A stretch of DNA of 12,500 bases. It comes from Symbiodinium natans (Eukaryota; Sar; Dinophyceae; Suessiales; Symbiodiniaceae). The stretch is taken from positions 1-12,500 of the forward strand of contig CAJNDS010001568.1 in the NCBI GenBank assembly GCA_905221605.1. Direction: 5' to 3'. The notes below the pieces were generated by a model, which saw only the letters and a list, made by a program, of their open reading frames with translations, did no database searches and was not told the DNA's origin. Made by a program: the position numbers and the translations under genes. Shown piece by piece: positions 6,497 to 12,500 of this stretch (position 1 is the stretch's first letter; every line of letters starts with the position of its first letter).

Positions 6497-6547
6497 CGGA
6501 CCCAAGAGTGACCTAGGCACAAAAAGGGTGCCCCCTTTTGGTTTCAA
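6497..6547 (+). repeat. Dispersed GGGTGCCC-type repeat, copy 2
   Basis: CCCAAGAGTGACCTAGGCAC then AAAAAGGGTGCCC. Matches CCAAGAGTAGCCTAG then AAAGGGTGCCC at 9823-9856. Confidence 0.5.
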
Positions 6548-6600
6548 GGGTTTAGGGTTTAGGGTTTAGGGTTTAGGGTTTAGGGCTTAGGGCTTAGGGT
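6548..6600 (+). repeat. Telomeric block (TTTAGGG), 7 units
   Basis: Regular, ending in two CTTAGGG variants. The left flank ends CAAGGG. Confidence 0.95.
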
Positions 6601-6651
6601 AAAGGGGCTCAAAAATGGAACCTGAACCCTGAAAAAGGTGAACAAAGGCCG

Positions 6652-6690
6652 ACCCTAAACCCTAAACCCTAAACCCTAAACCCTAAACCC
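6652..6690 (-). repeat. Telomeric block (CCCTAAA), 5-6 units
   Basis: Perfect units. The right edge is CCCGAATC. Confidence 0.93.
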
Positions 6691-6871
6691 GAATCTGGGT
6701 GCTAGCTCCGGGATTTTGGGCTTCTAACAATTCGAGCCGAGGATGCTGGTAGGGAGGGCCAGCGTCTTTCGAACACCGTCACCATGGTGTCATAACCGGT
6801 GGCTTGTAAGACAAAAGAGCAGCAGGGTTTAGGGTTGAGGTTCTTGGTAGCCGAGTAACCATGCTACAATG

Positions 6872-6889
6872 AAAGGCACCCTTTCTTTG
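6872..6889 (-). repeat. Dispersed GGGTGCCC-type repeat, inverted copy
   Basis: GGCACCCTTTCT is the reverse complement of AGAAAGGGTGCC found at 153-164 and 9845-9856. Confidence 0.35.
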
Positions 6890-7029
6890 GGTTCGTAACT
6901 TTGTATAAAGGGATCTTGGACCAAAAAAGGGGAAAAGGGTACCCCTGGGCCACCAAGAATCATAAACGCTTCTTCCGAAAGCCCCGAACCTTATTTCACC
7001 CGAAGCAGGCTTGGATATGAATCAAGGGA

Positions 7030-7175
7030 CTAAAGGGGAGACCCTTATAAGGGACCTTAGGGGTTCTTGGGGAGTTATTTACGGGCTACTTAAGTATATA
7101 GGGACTATGTAAGTATCTATATATATATATATATATGGGTTATATAGCGGAACAAGATTAAGGGTCCTTATACCC
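7030..7175. repeat. Palindromic element with TA-rich centre
   Basis: CCTTATAAGGGACCTT (7053-7068) faces AAGGGTCCTTATACCC (about 7160-7175) as imperfect inverted ends. The interior carries GGGACTATGTAAGTA, close to the family core, and a (TA)n run. Confidence 0.45.
7118..7136. repeat. (TA)n microsatellite
   Basis: 19 bp of alternating T and A near the middle of the palindromic element. Confidence 0.9.
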
Positions 7176-7316
7176 GGTAGATGAAGGCTTCAACTCAGAC
7201 TCCTTTTGCCTTGGCCGGTCCTTGACAAACGTCTACATTTTCTTGCTCACTTCGATGCCAGCGAGTCGCTGCCCCTGGCCAGAGACAGGATTCAATGCAC
7301 TATACACCTTAAGACT

Positions 7317-7417
7317 TGGGAAGACTAGCAGTCCTTGGTAGGGACTATAGTACTCCCCCCCCCTAATCAAAAATCCCTACGAGTACTAAGGACTGTTAGT
7401 ATAAGAGGGAACATCCC
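7317..7417 (+). repeat. Palindromic element, member D
   Basis: GACTAGCAGTCCTTGGTAGG with GACTATAGTACT pairs imperfectly with AAATCCCTACGAGTACTAAG then GACTGTTAGTATAAGAGG. The centre is C-rich (C9). The right outer arm GGGAACATCCCC runs directly into the telomeric block at 7413. Confidence 0.65.
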
Positions 7418-7484
7418 CTAAACCCTAAACCCCAAACCCTAACCCCCCCCCCCCCCCCCCAAAACCCAAACCCCTAAACCCTAA
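7413..7484 (-). repeat. Telomeric block interrupted by C18
   Basis: CCCTAAA and CCCCAAA units, then eighteen C (7443-7460), then CCCAAAA and CCCCTAAA units. The poly-C may have grown from a telomeric C-run. Confidence 0.85.
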
Positions 7485-7602
7485 GGTCCTGAGCCCCCAA
7501 TTCAAGCCCTAAGACCTCCTAAAGCCAGTTGAGAAGTCGCCCCGCCTAACTGTTGGAAAGCAGAAAAATCCATCCATCGGCATGTGTCTGCTCCATGTGG
7601 CA

Positions 7603-7663
7603 CCCTAAACCCTAAACCCTAAACACTAAACCCGAAAACCCGAAAACCCTAATCCCTAAACCC
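7603..7663 (-). repeat. Telomeric block with CCCGAAAA variants
   Basis: Three CCCTAAA units, then CACTAAA, CCCGAAAA (two), CCCTAAT and CCCTAAA. Confidence 0.88.
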
Positions 7664-7756
7664 TTTTCTTGGGTTCAGGATGTTTAGCCGGGACCCCTCA
7701 GCCAGTTCTCTTGCCAAGGTTTTTCTTGCGGTCCCCCCCCTCTGATCTGCCCTAGA

Positions 7757-7890
7757 CACTGTACTACTCCTATTTGCTTAAGAACCTCCCAAAAATATTG
7801 TTCCTTATAAGGGTAATATAGAGACTATTTTTTTCTTTTTTGTTGGGGGGGGGGGGGGGTCCTTAAGAAAATAGTAGATTATAGTCAATC
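7757..7890. repeat. Palindromic element with poly-G interior
   Basis: CTACTCCTATTTGCTTAAGA (7763-7782) pairs with CTTAAGAAAATAGTAG (about 7862-7877). The interior has CCTTATAAGGG and fifteen G (7845-7859). Outside the right arm are ATTATAGTC and ATCCCAAC, as in other members. Confidence 0.5.
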
Positions 7891-7947
7891 CCAACACCCC
7901 CCTATGCCGAAAGCTGGCGAAGGGAGAGTCTGTGGCACGTTCTATCA

Positions 7948-7993
7948 GGGTTTAGGGTTTAGGGTTTAGGGTTTAGGGTTGAATGTTTAGGGT
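7948..7993 (+). repeat. Telomeric block (TTTAGGG), 4-5 units
   Basis: Regular, with a last detached TTTAGGG at 7986-7992. The left flank ends TCAGGG. Confidence 0.92.
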
Positions 7994-8044
7994 CGAATGA
8001 TGTCGACCATTTCAGACGTTTTTGCGGGCAGATAAACTCGAAAA

Positions 8045-8100
8045 CCTGTTCCCTAAAGCCTAAACCCACCCTCAACCCCAAACCCCAGACCCTAAACCCT
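8045..8100 (-). repeat. Degenerate telomeric C-strand DNA
   Basis: CCCTAAAG, CCTAAACCCAC, CCCCAAA and CCCCAGA variants, nothing regular. Confidence 0.6.
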
Positions 8101-8130
8101 TCCACTGATTCACTTCGCTTCGACGCGGCT

Positions 8131-8222
8131 CTAAGCCCTAAACCCTAAACCCTAACCCTAAAACCCAAAACCCAAAACCCGAAACCCGAAACCCGAAACC
8201 CTAAACCCTAAACCCCACACCC
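8131..8222 (-). repeat. Telomeric block with CCCAAAA and CCCGAAA runs
   Basis: CCCTAAA, then CCCAAAA in tandem, then three CCCGAAA, then CCCTAAA again. Each variant is grouped, which suggests local slippage or unequal exchange. Confidence 0.9.
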
Positions 8223-8271
8223 TTTGAGCTCCATGGCAGCCTGCTGCCGCTGCTTCGGAAGCTGGTCCTAG

Positions 8272-8373
8272 GCTTGGGGTTTGGGGTTTGGGGTTTGGGG
8301 TTTAGGGCTTAGGGTTTAGGGTTTGGGGTTTAGGGTTTGGGGCTTGGGGTTTAGGGTTTAGGGTCTAGGGTTT
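8272..8373 (+). repeat. Telomeric block with TTTGGGG run
   Basis: Starts with tandem TTTGGGG (8280-8300) and becomes mixed TTTAGGG, CTTAGGG, TTTGGGG and TCTAGGG. Confidence 0.9.
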
Positions 8374-8385
8374 GTTTGAAGTCCA

Positions 8386-8466
8386 CTCCTACGATTACAA
8401 CTAGGATTATGATTCTGATTATGGTTATGATAGCTTTGATTATGGCTATGATTGCTAGAATTATGG
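8386..8466 (+). repeat. GATTATG-rich imperfect repeat
   Basis: A run of GATTATG, GGTTATGAT and GATTATGGC words. In one frame it reads as a Tyr/Asp/Gly-rich peptide (DYDSDYGYDSFDYGYD) followed by NYGANNTPGR, but with TAG stops on both sides of the repeat part. It could be simple repeat DNA, or a decayed fragment of a low-complexity protein gene; I cannot tell which. Confidence 0.45.
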
Positions 8467-8513
8467 GGCCAATAACACCCCTGGAAGAAATCCGAAGCAG
8501 CCACGCCGAAGCC

Positions 8514-8569
8514 GTAAACCCTAAACCCTAAACCCCAAACCCTAAACCCTAAACCCTAAACCCTGAACC
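8514..8569 (-). repeat. Telomeric block (CCCTAAA), 8 units
   Basis: Regular, with one CCCCAAA and a terminal CCCTGAA. Confidence 0.93.
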
Positions 8570-8670
8570 AGTATACCCTAAAGCTCACAACCCCCCAACC
8601 AAGCCGGCAGTTGAGCTGAGGTGGGCGCGACAGCTTCAAAGCTGCTGCCGCAATCTGAGCAGTGCGCTTT

Positions 8671-8854
8671 CGGGTTTAGGGTTTAGGGTTTAGGGGTTTA
8701 GGGGTTTAGGGGTTTAGGGGTTTAGGGGTTTAGGGGTTTAGGGGTTTAGGAGTTTAGGGGTTAGGGGTTAGGGTTCAGGGTTCAGGGAGGGTTCGGGGTT
8801 TAGGGTTTAGGGTTCAGGGTTCAGGGTTTAGGATTTAGGGTTTAGGGTTTAGGG
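8671..8854 (+). repeat. Longest telomeric block, with TTTAGGGG octamer core
   Basis: TTTAGGG units, then nine 8-bp units (8689-8760; TTTAGGGG, the eighth TTTAGGAG), then TTCAGGG and TTTAGGG units. The octamer core is a distinct homogenised sub-array. Confidence 0.95.
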
Positions 8855-8940
8855 CGAGCAGACCGGGGACTGGGTTCAGGGCGTTCGTGCCTTAAATTGT
8901 CAGGGCCTTCCGGGCTGTGGGCCCTGAAAAGGGCTTGAGG

Positions 8941-8995
8941 AACCCTAAACCCTAAACCCTAAACCCTAAACCCTAAACCCTAAACCCTAACCCCC
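8941..8995 (-). repeat. Perfect telomeric block (CCCTAAA), 7 units
   Basis: Perfect units, ending CCCCC followed by AAGCAAC. Preceded by TGGGCCCTGAAAAGGG (8918-8933), also found at 2198-2213. Confidence 0.95.
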
Positions 8996-9087
8996 AAGCA
9001 ACTCTCCACGAACCCTCGTGCGGATGAGGGATTTGGGGTCCAGGGCTTGGGCTCTGGGGGATGCTGCCTGCTCTCCTAGAACATTCG

Positions 9088-9154
9088 TTTAGGGTTTAGG
9101 GTTTAGGGTTTGGGGTTTAGGGTTTAGGGTTTAGGGTTTAGGGGTAGGGTTTAG
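9088..9154 (+). repeat. Telomeric block (TTTAGGG), 8-9 units
   Basis: Regular, with one TTTGGGG and a shortened GTAGGG near the right edge. Confidence 0.93.
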
Positions 9155-9273
9155 GACGGTTAGCTCCAGTATAGCGTGCCTCCACGAAATTCCTGACGGC
9201 ATGTAAGATTGCTGTTAAGTTCCCACCATAAGGACGTATGGCCAGAACTGGGTTGTCTGGTAAGGTTCCTGTC

Positions 9274-9299
9274 CACAGACACCCAGCACAGACACCCAG
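9274..9299 (+). repeat. Perfect 13-bp tandem duplication
   Basis: CACAGACACCCAG at 9274-9286 is repeated at 9287-9299 with no gap. Confidence 0.9.
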
Positions 9300-9318
9300 A
9301 ACAAAGTTCACAGTCGCG

Positions 9319-9371
9319 TAAACCCTAAACCCTAAACCCTACACCCTAGACCCTAAACCCTAAACCCTGAA
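9319..9371 (-). repeat. Telomeric block (CCCTAAA), 7 units
   Basis: Regular, with CCCTACA, CCCTAGA and a terminal CCCTGAA. Confidence 0.92.
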
Positions 9372-9400
9372 CTGGCAGGGAGCATTTTGTCTCCTTCATG

Positions 9401-9418
9401 CCCCCCCCCCCCCCCCCC
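9401..9418. repeat. Poly-C run (C18)
   Basis: Eighteen C after CTTCATG. Not attached to a telomeric tract, unlike the C18 at 7443-7460. Confidence 0.85.
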
Positions 9419-9453
9419 TCCCCGTTGTCAGCAGCATGCAAAGGCAGAGCGAC

Positions 9454-9590
9454 TCAACCCCAAATCCTGAACGCCCCAAGCCCTAAACTCCTAACACCCC
9501 AAACCCAAAACCCAAAACCCAAAAACCCAAAACCCAAAACCCAAAGCTATAGGCCCTGCGTATAGCCCTAAACCCTAAACCTTAAAAACA
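9454..9590 (-). repeat. Degenerate telomeric DNA with CCCAAAA run
   Basis: Eroded CCCTAAA words, then about six tandem CCCAAAA units (9498-9545), then short CCCTAAA remnants near 9566. Confidence 0.8.
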
Positions 9591-9677
9591 GAGCGACCCT
9601 AAACCAAACCAGCGTGCAGAAGGCAAACTGCTGCCTGAGCCCTCCTCTGCCATAATTCTTGAGAACCCCCGGCTCTG

Positions 9678-9740
9678 TTAGGGTTTAGGGTTTAGGGTTT
9701 AGGGTTTAGGGTTTAGAGTTTAGTGTTTAGGGTTTAGGGT
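9678..9740 (+). repeat. Telomeric block (TTTAGGG), 9 units
   Basis: Regular, with TTTAGAG and TTTAGTG variants toward the right. Confidence 0.94.
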
Positions 9741-9799
9741 CAACTTCAACCGAGCTTACGGCCCATTCCCGGCCTGTTTAGTGGAGGCCCCAATCATGG

Positions 9800-9872
9800 G
9801 TTTGGGCTTCGAGACCCCAAGAGTCCAAGAGTAGCCTAGAAATAGAAAGGGTGCCCTTGCTATGGGCTAAGC
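9800..9872 (+). repeat. Dispersed GGGTGCCC-type repeat, copy 3
   Basis: AATAGAAAGGGTGCCCTTG (9841-9859) is identical to 149-167. The upstream CCAAGAGTAGCCTAG matches copy 2 at 6497. Confidence 0.55.
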
Positions 9873-9905
9873 GTTCAGGGTCTCCCTTTTGCAATGCGGG
9901 CCCTT

Positions 9906-9933
9906 TTTAGGGTTTAGGGTTTAGGGTTTAGGG
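9906..9933 (+). repeat. Short telomeric block (TTTAGGG), 4 units
   Basis: Perfect units between CCCTTT and GAAACTCC. Confidence 0.93.
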
Positions 9934-9978
9934 AAACTCCAACAGGGCACAAGCAAGGAACTGACCATCCGGTTGAGC

Positions 9979-10078
9979 AACCCTGAACCCTAAACTCTAA
10001 ACCCAAAACCCAAACTCTAAACCCTGAACCCAGAACCCTCAACCCTAAACCCTATAAACCCTAAATCCTAAACGCTAA
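9979..10078 (-). repeat. Degenerate telomeric block, last in the window
   Basis: CCCTGAA, CTCTAAA, CCCAAAA, CCCTATAAA and CGCTAAA variants. No telomeric repeat occurs to the right of this point. Confidence 0.8.
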
Positions 10079-10080
10079 AC

Positions 10081-10137
10081 GGGTGGAGTTTTTTTTTGGG
10101 TCTTTTTTTTTGGGGGGGGGCCTTTCTTTTTTTTTCT
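10081..10137. repeat. T/G low-complexity boundary tract
   Basis: Runs of T (9-11) alternating with G-runs separate the telomeric mosaic from the tandem repeats. Confidence 0.7.
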
Positions 10138-10365
10138 TGGTCGATTTTCTTGGTTTTCTCTAGGAAAACCTACTTTCCTTACATTTTGGACGGATTTTCT
10201 GTCATTTCCCTTAGGTTTTCGTTGGTTTTTCATAGGGAAAAACCTATGTTTTTTTTTTCATTTTGGACGGATTTCCTGTAATTCCCCTTAGGTTTTCCTT
10301 GGTTTTTCCTAGGGGGAAAACCCTATTTTCCTTACATTTTGGACAGATATCCTGTCATTTCCTTC
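10138..10365 (+). repeat. 76-77 bp tandem repeat, three copies
   Basis: ATTTTGGACGGAT anchors lie at 10183 and 10260, and the variant ATTTTGGACAGAT at 10336, spaced 77 and 76 bp. Each unit has a near-palindrome, GGTTTTTCCTAGGGAAAAACC. Forward open frames here (10096-10281 and 10263 onward) are translations of T-rich repeat and are not called as genes. Confidence 0.85.
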
Positions 10366-12472
10366 GTTTCTTGGGCTTTGAAGCACGCTTGGTACGGCTT
10401 AAAAGAGCGGGGGGGGTTGGGGGGGGGGGCGCAGCCCCCCCACTTGCAAACACCTCTTGGGCTTTGAAGCACGCTCTGCGCGGCTTCCAAAAAAAAAGAG
10501 CGGGGGGGTTGGGGGGGGTCTCACACGATGCTTTTCAACTAGTTTCTTGGGCTTTGAAGCAAGCTTGGTACGACTTAAAAGAAGCGGGGGGGGTTGGGGG
10601 AAAACACAGCCCCGCTCCCCCATTTGCAAACACCCTGCTCACATGACGGGTGTCAACAAGTTTCTTGGGCTTTGAAGCACGCTCGGCACGGTTTGAAAAA
10701 AAACGAGGTTTTCGTTGGTTTTTCCTAAGGAAACCCTCTTCTGATTACATTTTGGACGGATTTCGTCAAACGTCAAAGCGTACGTTGCTTTTCCTTAGTT
10801 TGTCCTAGGGAAAACCCTATTTGGTTCGTTTTCTTGGTTTCTATCATTCCCTCTATATTTTCATCGGATTCATACTTTTTTTTCAACTAGTTTCTCGGGC
10901 TTTGAAGCACGCTTGGTACGGCTTAAAAGAAGCGGGGGGGGGTTAAAGGGGGCGGGCGCCCCCCCCCCATTTGCAAACACCCTGCTCACATGATGGGTGT
11001 CAACAAGTTTCTTGGGCTTTGAAGCACGCTCTGCACGGCTTTAAAAACCGGGGGGGTTGGGGGGGGGGCGCAGGCCCCCCCCCCATTTGCAAACACAACG
11101 CACACACGATATTTTTGAACTAGTTTCTTGGGCTTTGAAGCACGCTTGGTACAGCTTAAAAGAAGCGGGGGGGGGGGTTGGGGGGGGGGCGCAGCCCCCC
11201 CCCCCCATTTGCAAACACCCTGCTCACATGATGGGTGTCAACAAGTTTCTTGGGCTTTGAAGCACGCTCTGCACGGCTCAAAAAAGAAAGCGGGGGTGGT
11301 TGGGGGGGGCGCAGCCCCCCCCATTTGCAAACACAATGCTCACGCGATGCTTTTCAACTAGTTTCTTGGGCTTTGAAGCACGCTTGGTACGGCTTAAAAA
11401 AAGCGGGGGGGGTGGGGGGTTGGGGGGGCTGTGCCCCCCATCTGCAAAAACCCTGCTCACATGATGGGTTTCAACTAGTTTCTTGGGCTTCGGCTCGCAG
11501 CCCCCCCCATTTGCAAACACAATGCTCACACGATGTTTTTCAACTAGTTTCTTGGGCTTTGAACGGCTTAAAAGAAGCTTGGGGGGTCTGCGCCCCCCAT
11601 TTGCAAACACCCTGCTCACATGATGGGTGTCAACAAGTTTCTTGGGCTTTGAAGCGCGCTCTGCACGGCTTAAAAAAAGCGGGGGGGTTGGGGGGGGCGC
11701 AGCCCCCCCCATTTGCAAGCACAATGCTCACACGATGTTTTTCAACTAGTTTCTTGGGCTTTGAAGCACGCTTGGTACGGCTTAAAAGAAGCGGGGGGGG
11801 TTGGGGGGGGCGCAGCCCCCCCCCATTTGCAAACACCATGCTCACATGATGGGTGTCAACAAGTTTCTTGGGCTTTGAAGCACGCACGCTCTGCACGGCT
11901 TAAAAAAAAACAAAAAAAGCGGGGGGGTTGGGGGGGGGCGCAGCCCCCCCCATTTGCAAACACAATGCTCACACGATGTTTCTCAACTAGTTTCTTGGGC
12001 TTTGAAGCACGCTTGGTACGGCTTAAAAGAAGCGGGGGGGGGTTGGGGGTGGCGCAGCCCCCCCCCATTTGCAAACACCATGCTCACATGATGGGTGTCA
12101 ACAAGTTTCTTGGGCTTTGAAGCACGCTCTGCACAGCTTAAAAAATGCGGGGGGCGCCAGCCCACCCCCCAATTTGCAAACACAATGCTCACACGATGTT
12201 TTTCAACTAGTTTCTTGGGCTTTGAAGCACGCTTGGTACGGCTTAAAAGAAGCGGGGGGGGTTGGGGGGGGGCGCACCCCCCCGCCCATTTGCAAACACC
12301 CTGCTCACATGATGGGTGTCAACAAGTTTCTTGGGCTTTGAAGCGCGCTCTGCACGGCTTAAAAAACAAAAAACGCGGGGGGGTTGGGGGGGGCGCAGCC
12401 CCCCCCCACTTGCAAACACAATGCTCACACGATGTTTTTCAACTAGTTTCTTGGGCTTCGAAGCACGCTTCC
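10366..12472 (+). repeat. Dimeric satellite, 19 monomers of about 115 bp
   Basis: The anchor TCTTGGGCTTTGAAGC (one TCTCGGG variant) starts at 10369, 10455, 10555, 10663, 10893, 11010, 11126, 11248, 11364, 11481, 11550, 11640, 11752, 11866, 11993, 12108, 12213, 12329 and 12449. Odd units (B) carry GCTTGGTACGG and the tail TGCTCACATGATGGGTGTCA. Even units (A) carry GCTCTGCACGG and the tail TGCTCACACGATG plus TTTTTCAACTAG. Most units have a G-run, GCGCAGC and a C-run, then the palindrome TTTGCAAA. Units 1, 2, 3, 10, 11 and 12 are shortened by internal deletions. Open frames crossing the array on both strands, the longest 11235-11849, are read-through of stop-poor repeats with frame changes between units and are not genes. 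Confidence 0.95.
10700..10880 (+). repeat. Interruption of the satellite by 77-bp-type DNA
   Basis: After unit 4 breaks off in an A-run, GGTTTTCGTTGGTTTTTCCT and ATTTTGGACGGAT (10749) return, followed by TCCTAGGGAAAACCCTAT. The satellite resumes at about 10880 with TTTTTTTCAACTAG and unit 5 keeps the B/A alternation. Confidence 0.8.
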
Positions 12473-12500
12473 TTTCTTCCTTCCTTGCTTCCTTCCTTTC
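12469..12500. repeat. CTTC-rich microsatellite at window end
   Basis: Monomer 19 breaks off after GAAGCACGCTT into CCTTTCTTCCTTCCTTGC-type DNA, which continues to the window edge. Confidence 0.8.

Larger units (their letters stand above)
6691..7411. other. Longest telomere-poor stretch, no gene
   Basis: About 720 bp holding only one tiny telomeric remnant (6823-6840), an inverted GGGTGCCC-type copy (6872-6889), two palindromic-element members and a TA microsatellite. No open frame worth calling; stops are frequent in all frames. Confidence 0.6.

Noticed and set aside
8657-8861. GAGCAG on both sides of the octamer telomeric block as a target duplication
   Set aside because: Only 6 bp, and it lies 8 bp away from the left block edge.
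1-10080. A true chromosome end (terminal telomere)
   Set aside because: Repeats occur in both orientations, are interrupted by many spacers, and unrelated satellite follows on one side.
10096-10646. Phe/Trp-rich frames over the T-rich 77-bp repeats
   Set aside because: They are translation of T-rich tandem repeat running into the satellite.
11235-11849. A 204-codon open frame through the satellite, with others on both strands between 10399 and 12428
   Set aside because: It is translation of stop-poor repeats. Monomer lengths are not multiples of three, the same DNA is open on the opposite strand, and the product changes frame from unit to unit.
10366-12472. A CRISPR-like array
   Set aside because: The units are directly adjacent monomers of about 115 bp with no unique spacers, in an evidently eukaryotic region.
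1-12500. Dinoflagellate spliced-leader sequence, rRNA or tRNA genes
   Set aside because: No spliced-leader-like 22-mer and no rRNA or tRNA core motif was seen on either strand by eye.

Overview
This window is a repeat mosaic with no gene I can defend. It is eukaryotic. The first 10.08 kb carry about fifty blocks of the plant/algal-type telomere repeat TTTAGGG (CCCTAAA on the other strand), from under 20 bp to about 185 bp. These blocks alternate in orientation and are separated by short non-telomeric spacers. Arabidopsis-type telomere repeats are known from most land plants, many green algae and dinoflagellates, among others. The G+C-rich spacers and poly-G/C runs make an alga or dinoflagellate a reasonable guess, but nothing here fixes the lineage. 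Because both orientations are intermixed, this is not a simple chromosome end. It is an interstitial or subtelomeric zone built by many separate telomeric-repeat events.

Layout. 1-10080: telomeric blocks and spacers. The spacers hold (a) a dispersed palindromic element family of about 75-150 bp, with eight recognisable or probable members and the core GGGAYTATAGTA; (b) a second short dispersed motif around AGAAAGGGTGCC; (c) long homopolymers (T17 then G13, C18, G15, C18); and (d) G+C-rich 100-bp pieces that are open in more than one frame and might be fragments of former genes. 10080-10365: T-rich DNA with three copies of a 76-77 bp tandem repeat. 10366-12472: a satellite of 19 monomers, full length about 115 bp, in strict B-A-B-A order (a dimer of about 230 bp). 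Each full monomer has a G-run/C-run hairpin and a TTTGCAAA palindrome. The array is interrupted once, at about 10700-10880, by more of the 77-bp-type DNA. The last bases are a CTTC-rich microsatellite.

The most informative observation is mechanistic. A block of exactly 12 TTTAGGG units (3139-3222) splits a spacer whose sequence is duplicated on both sides (20 bp, 23 bp counting shared bases). Three other blocks have 8-10 bp flanking direct repeats. In most blocks the end where the telomere G-strand begins abuts a run of G in the flank. Together these suggest telomere repeats added or inserted at staggered double-strand breaks, many times, in one region.

No rRNA, tRNA, CRISPR, bacterial promoter or credible protein-coding gene was seen. 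Open frames in the window come from low-complexity or stop-poor repeats.
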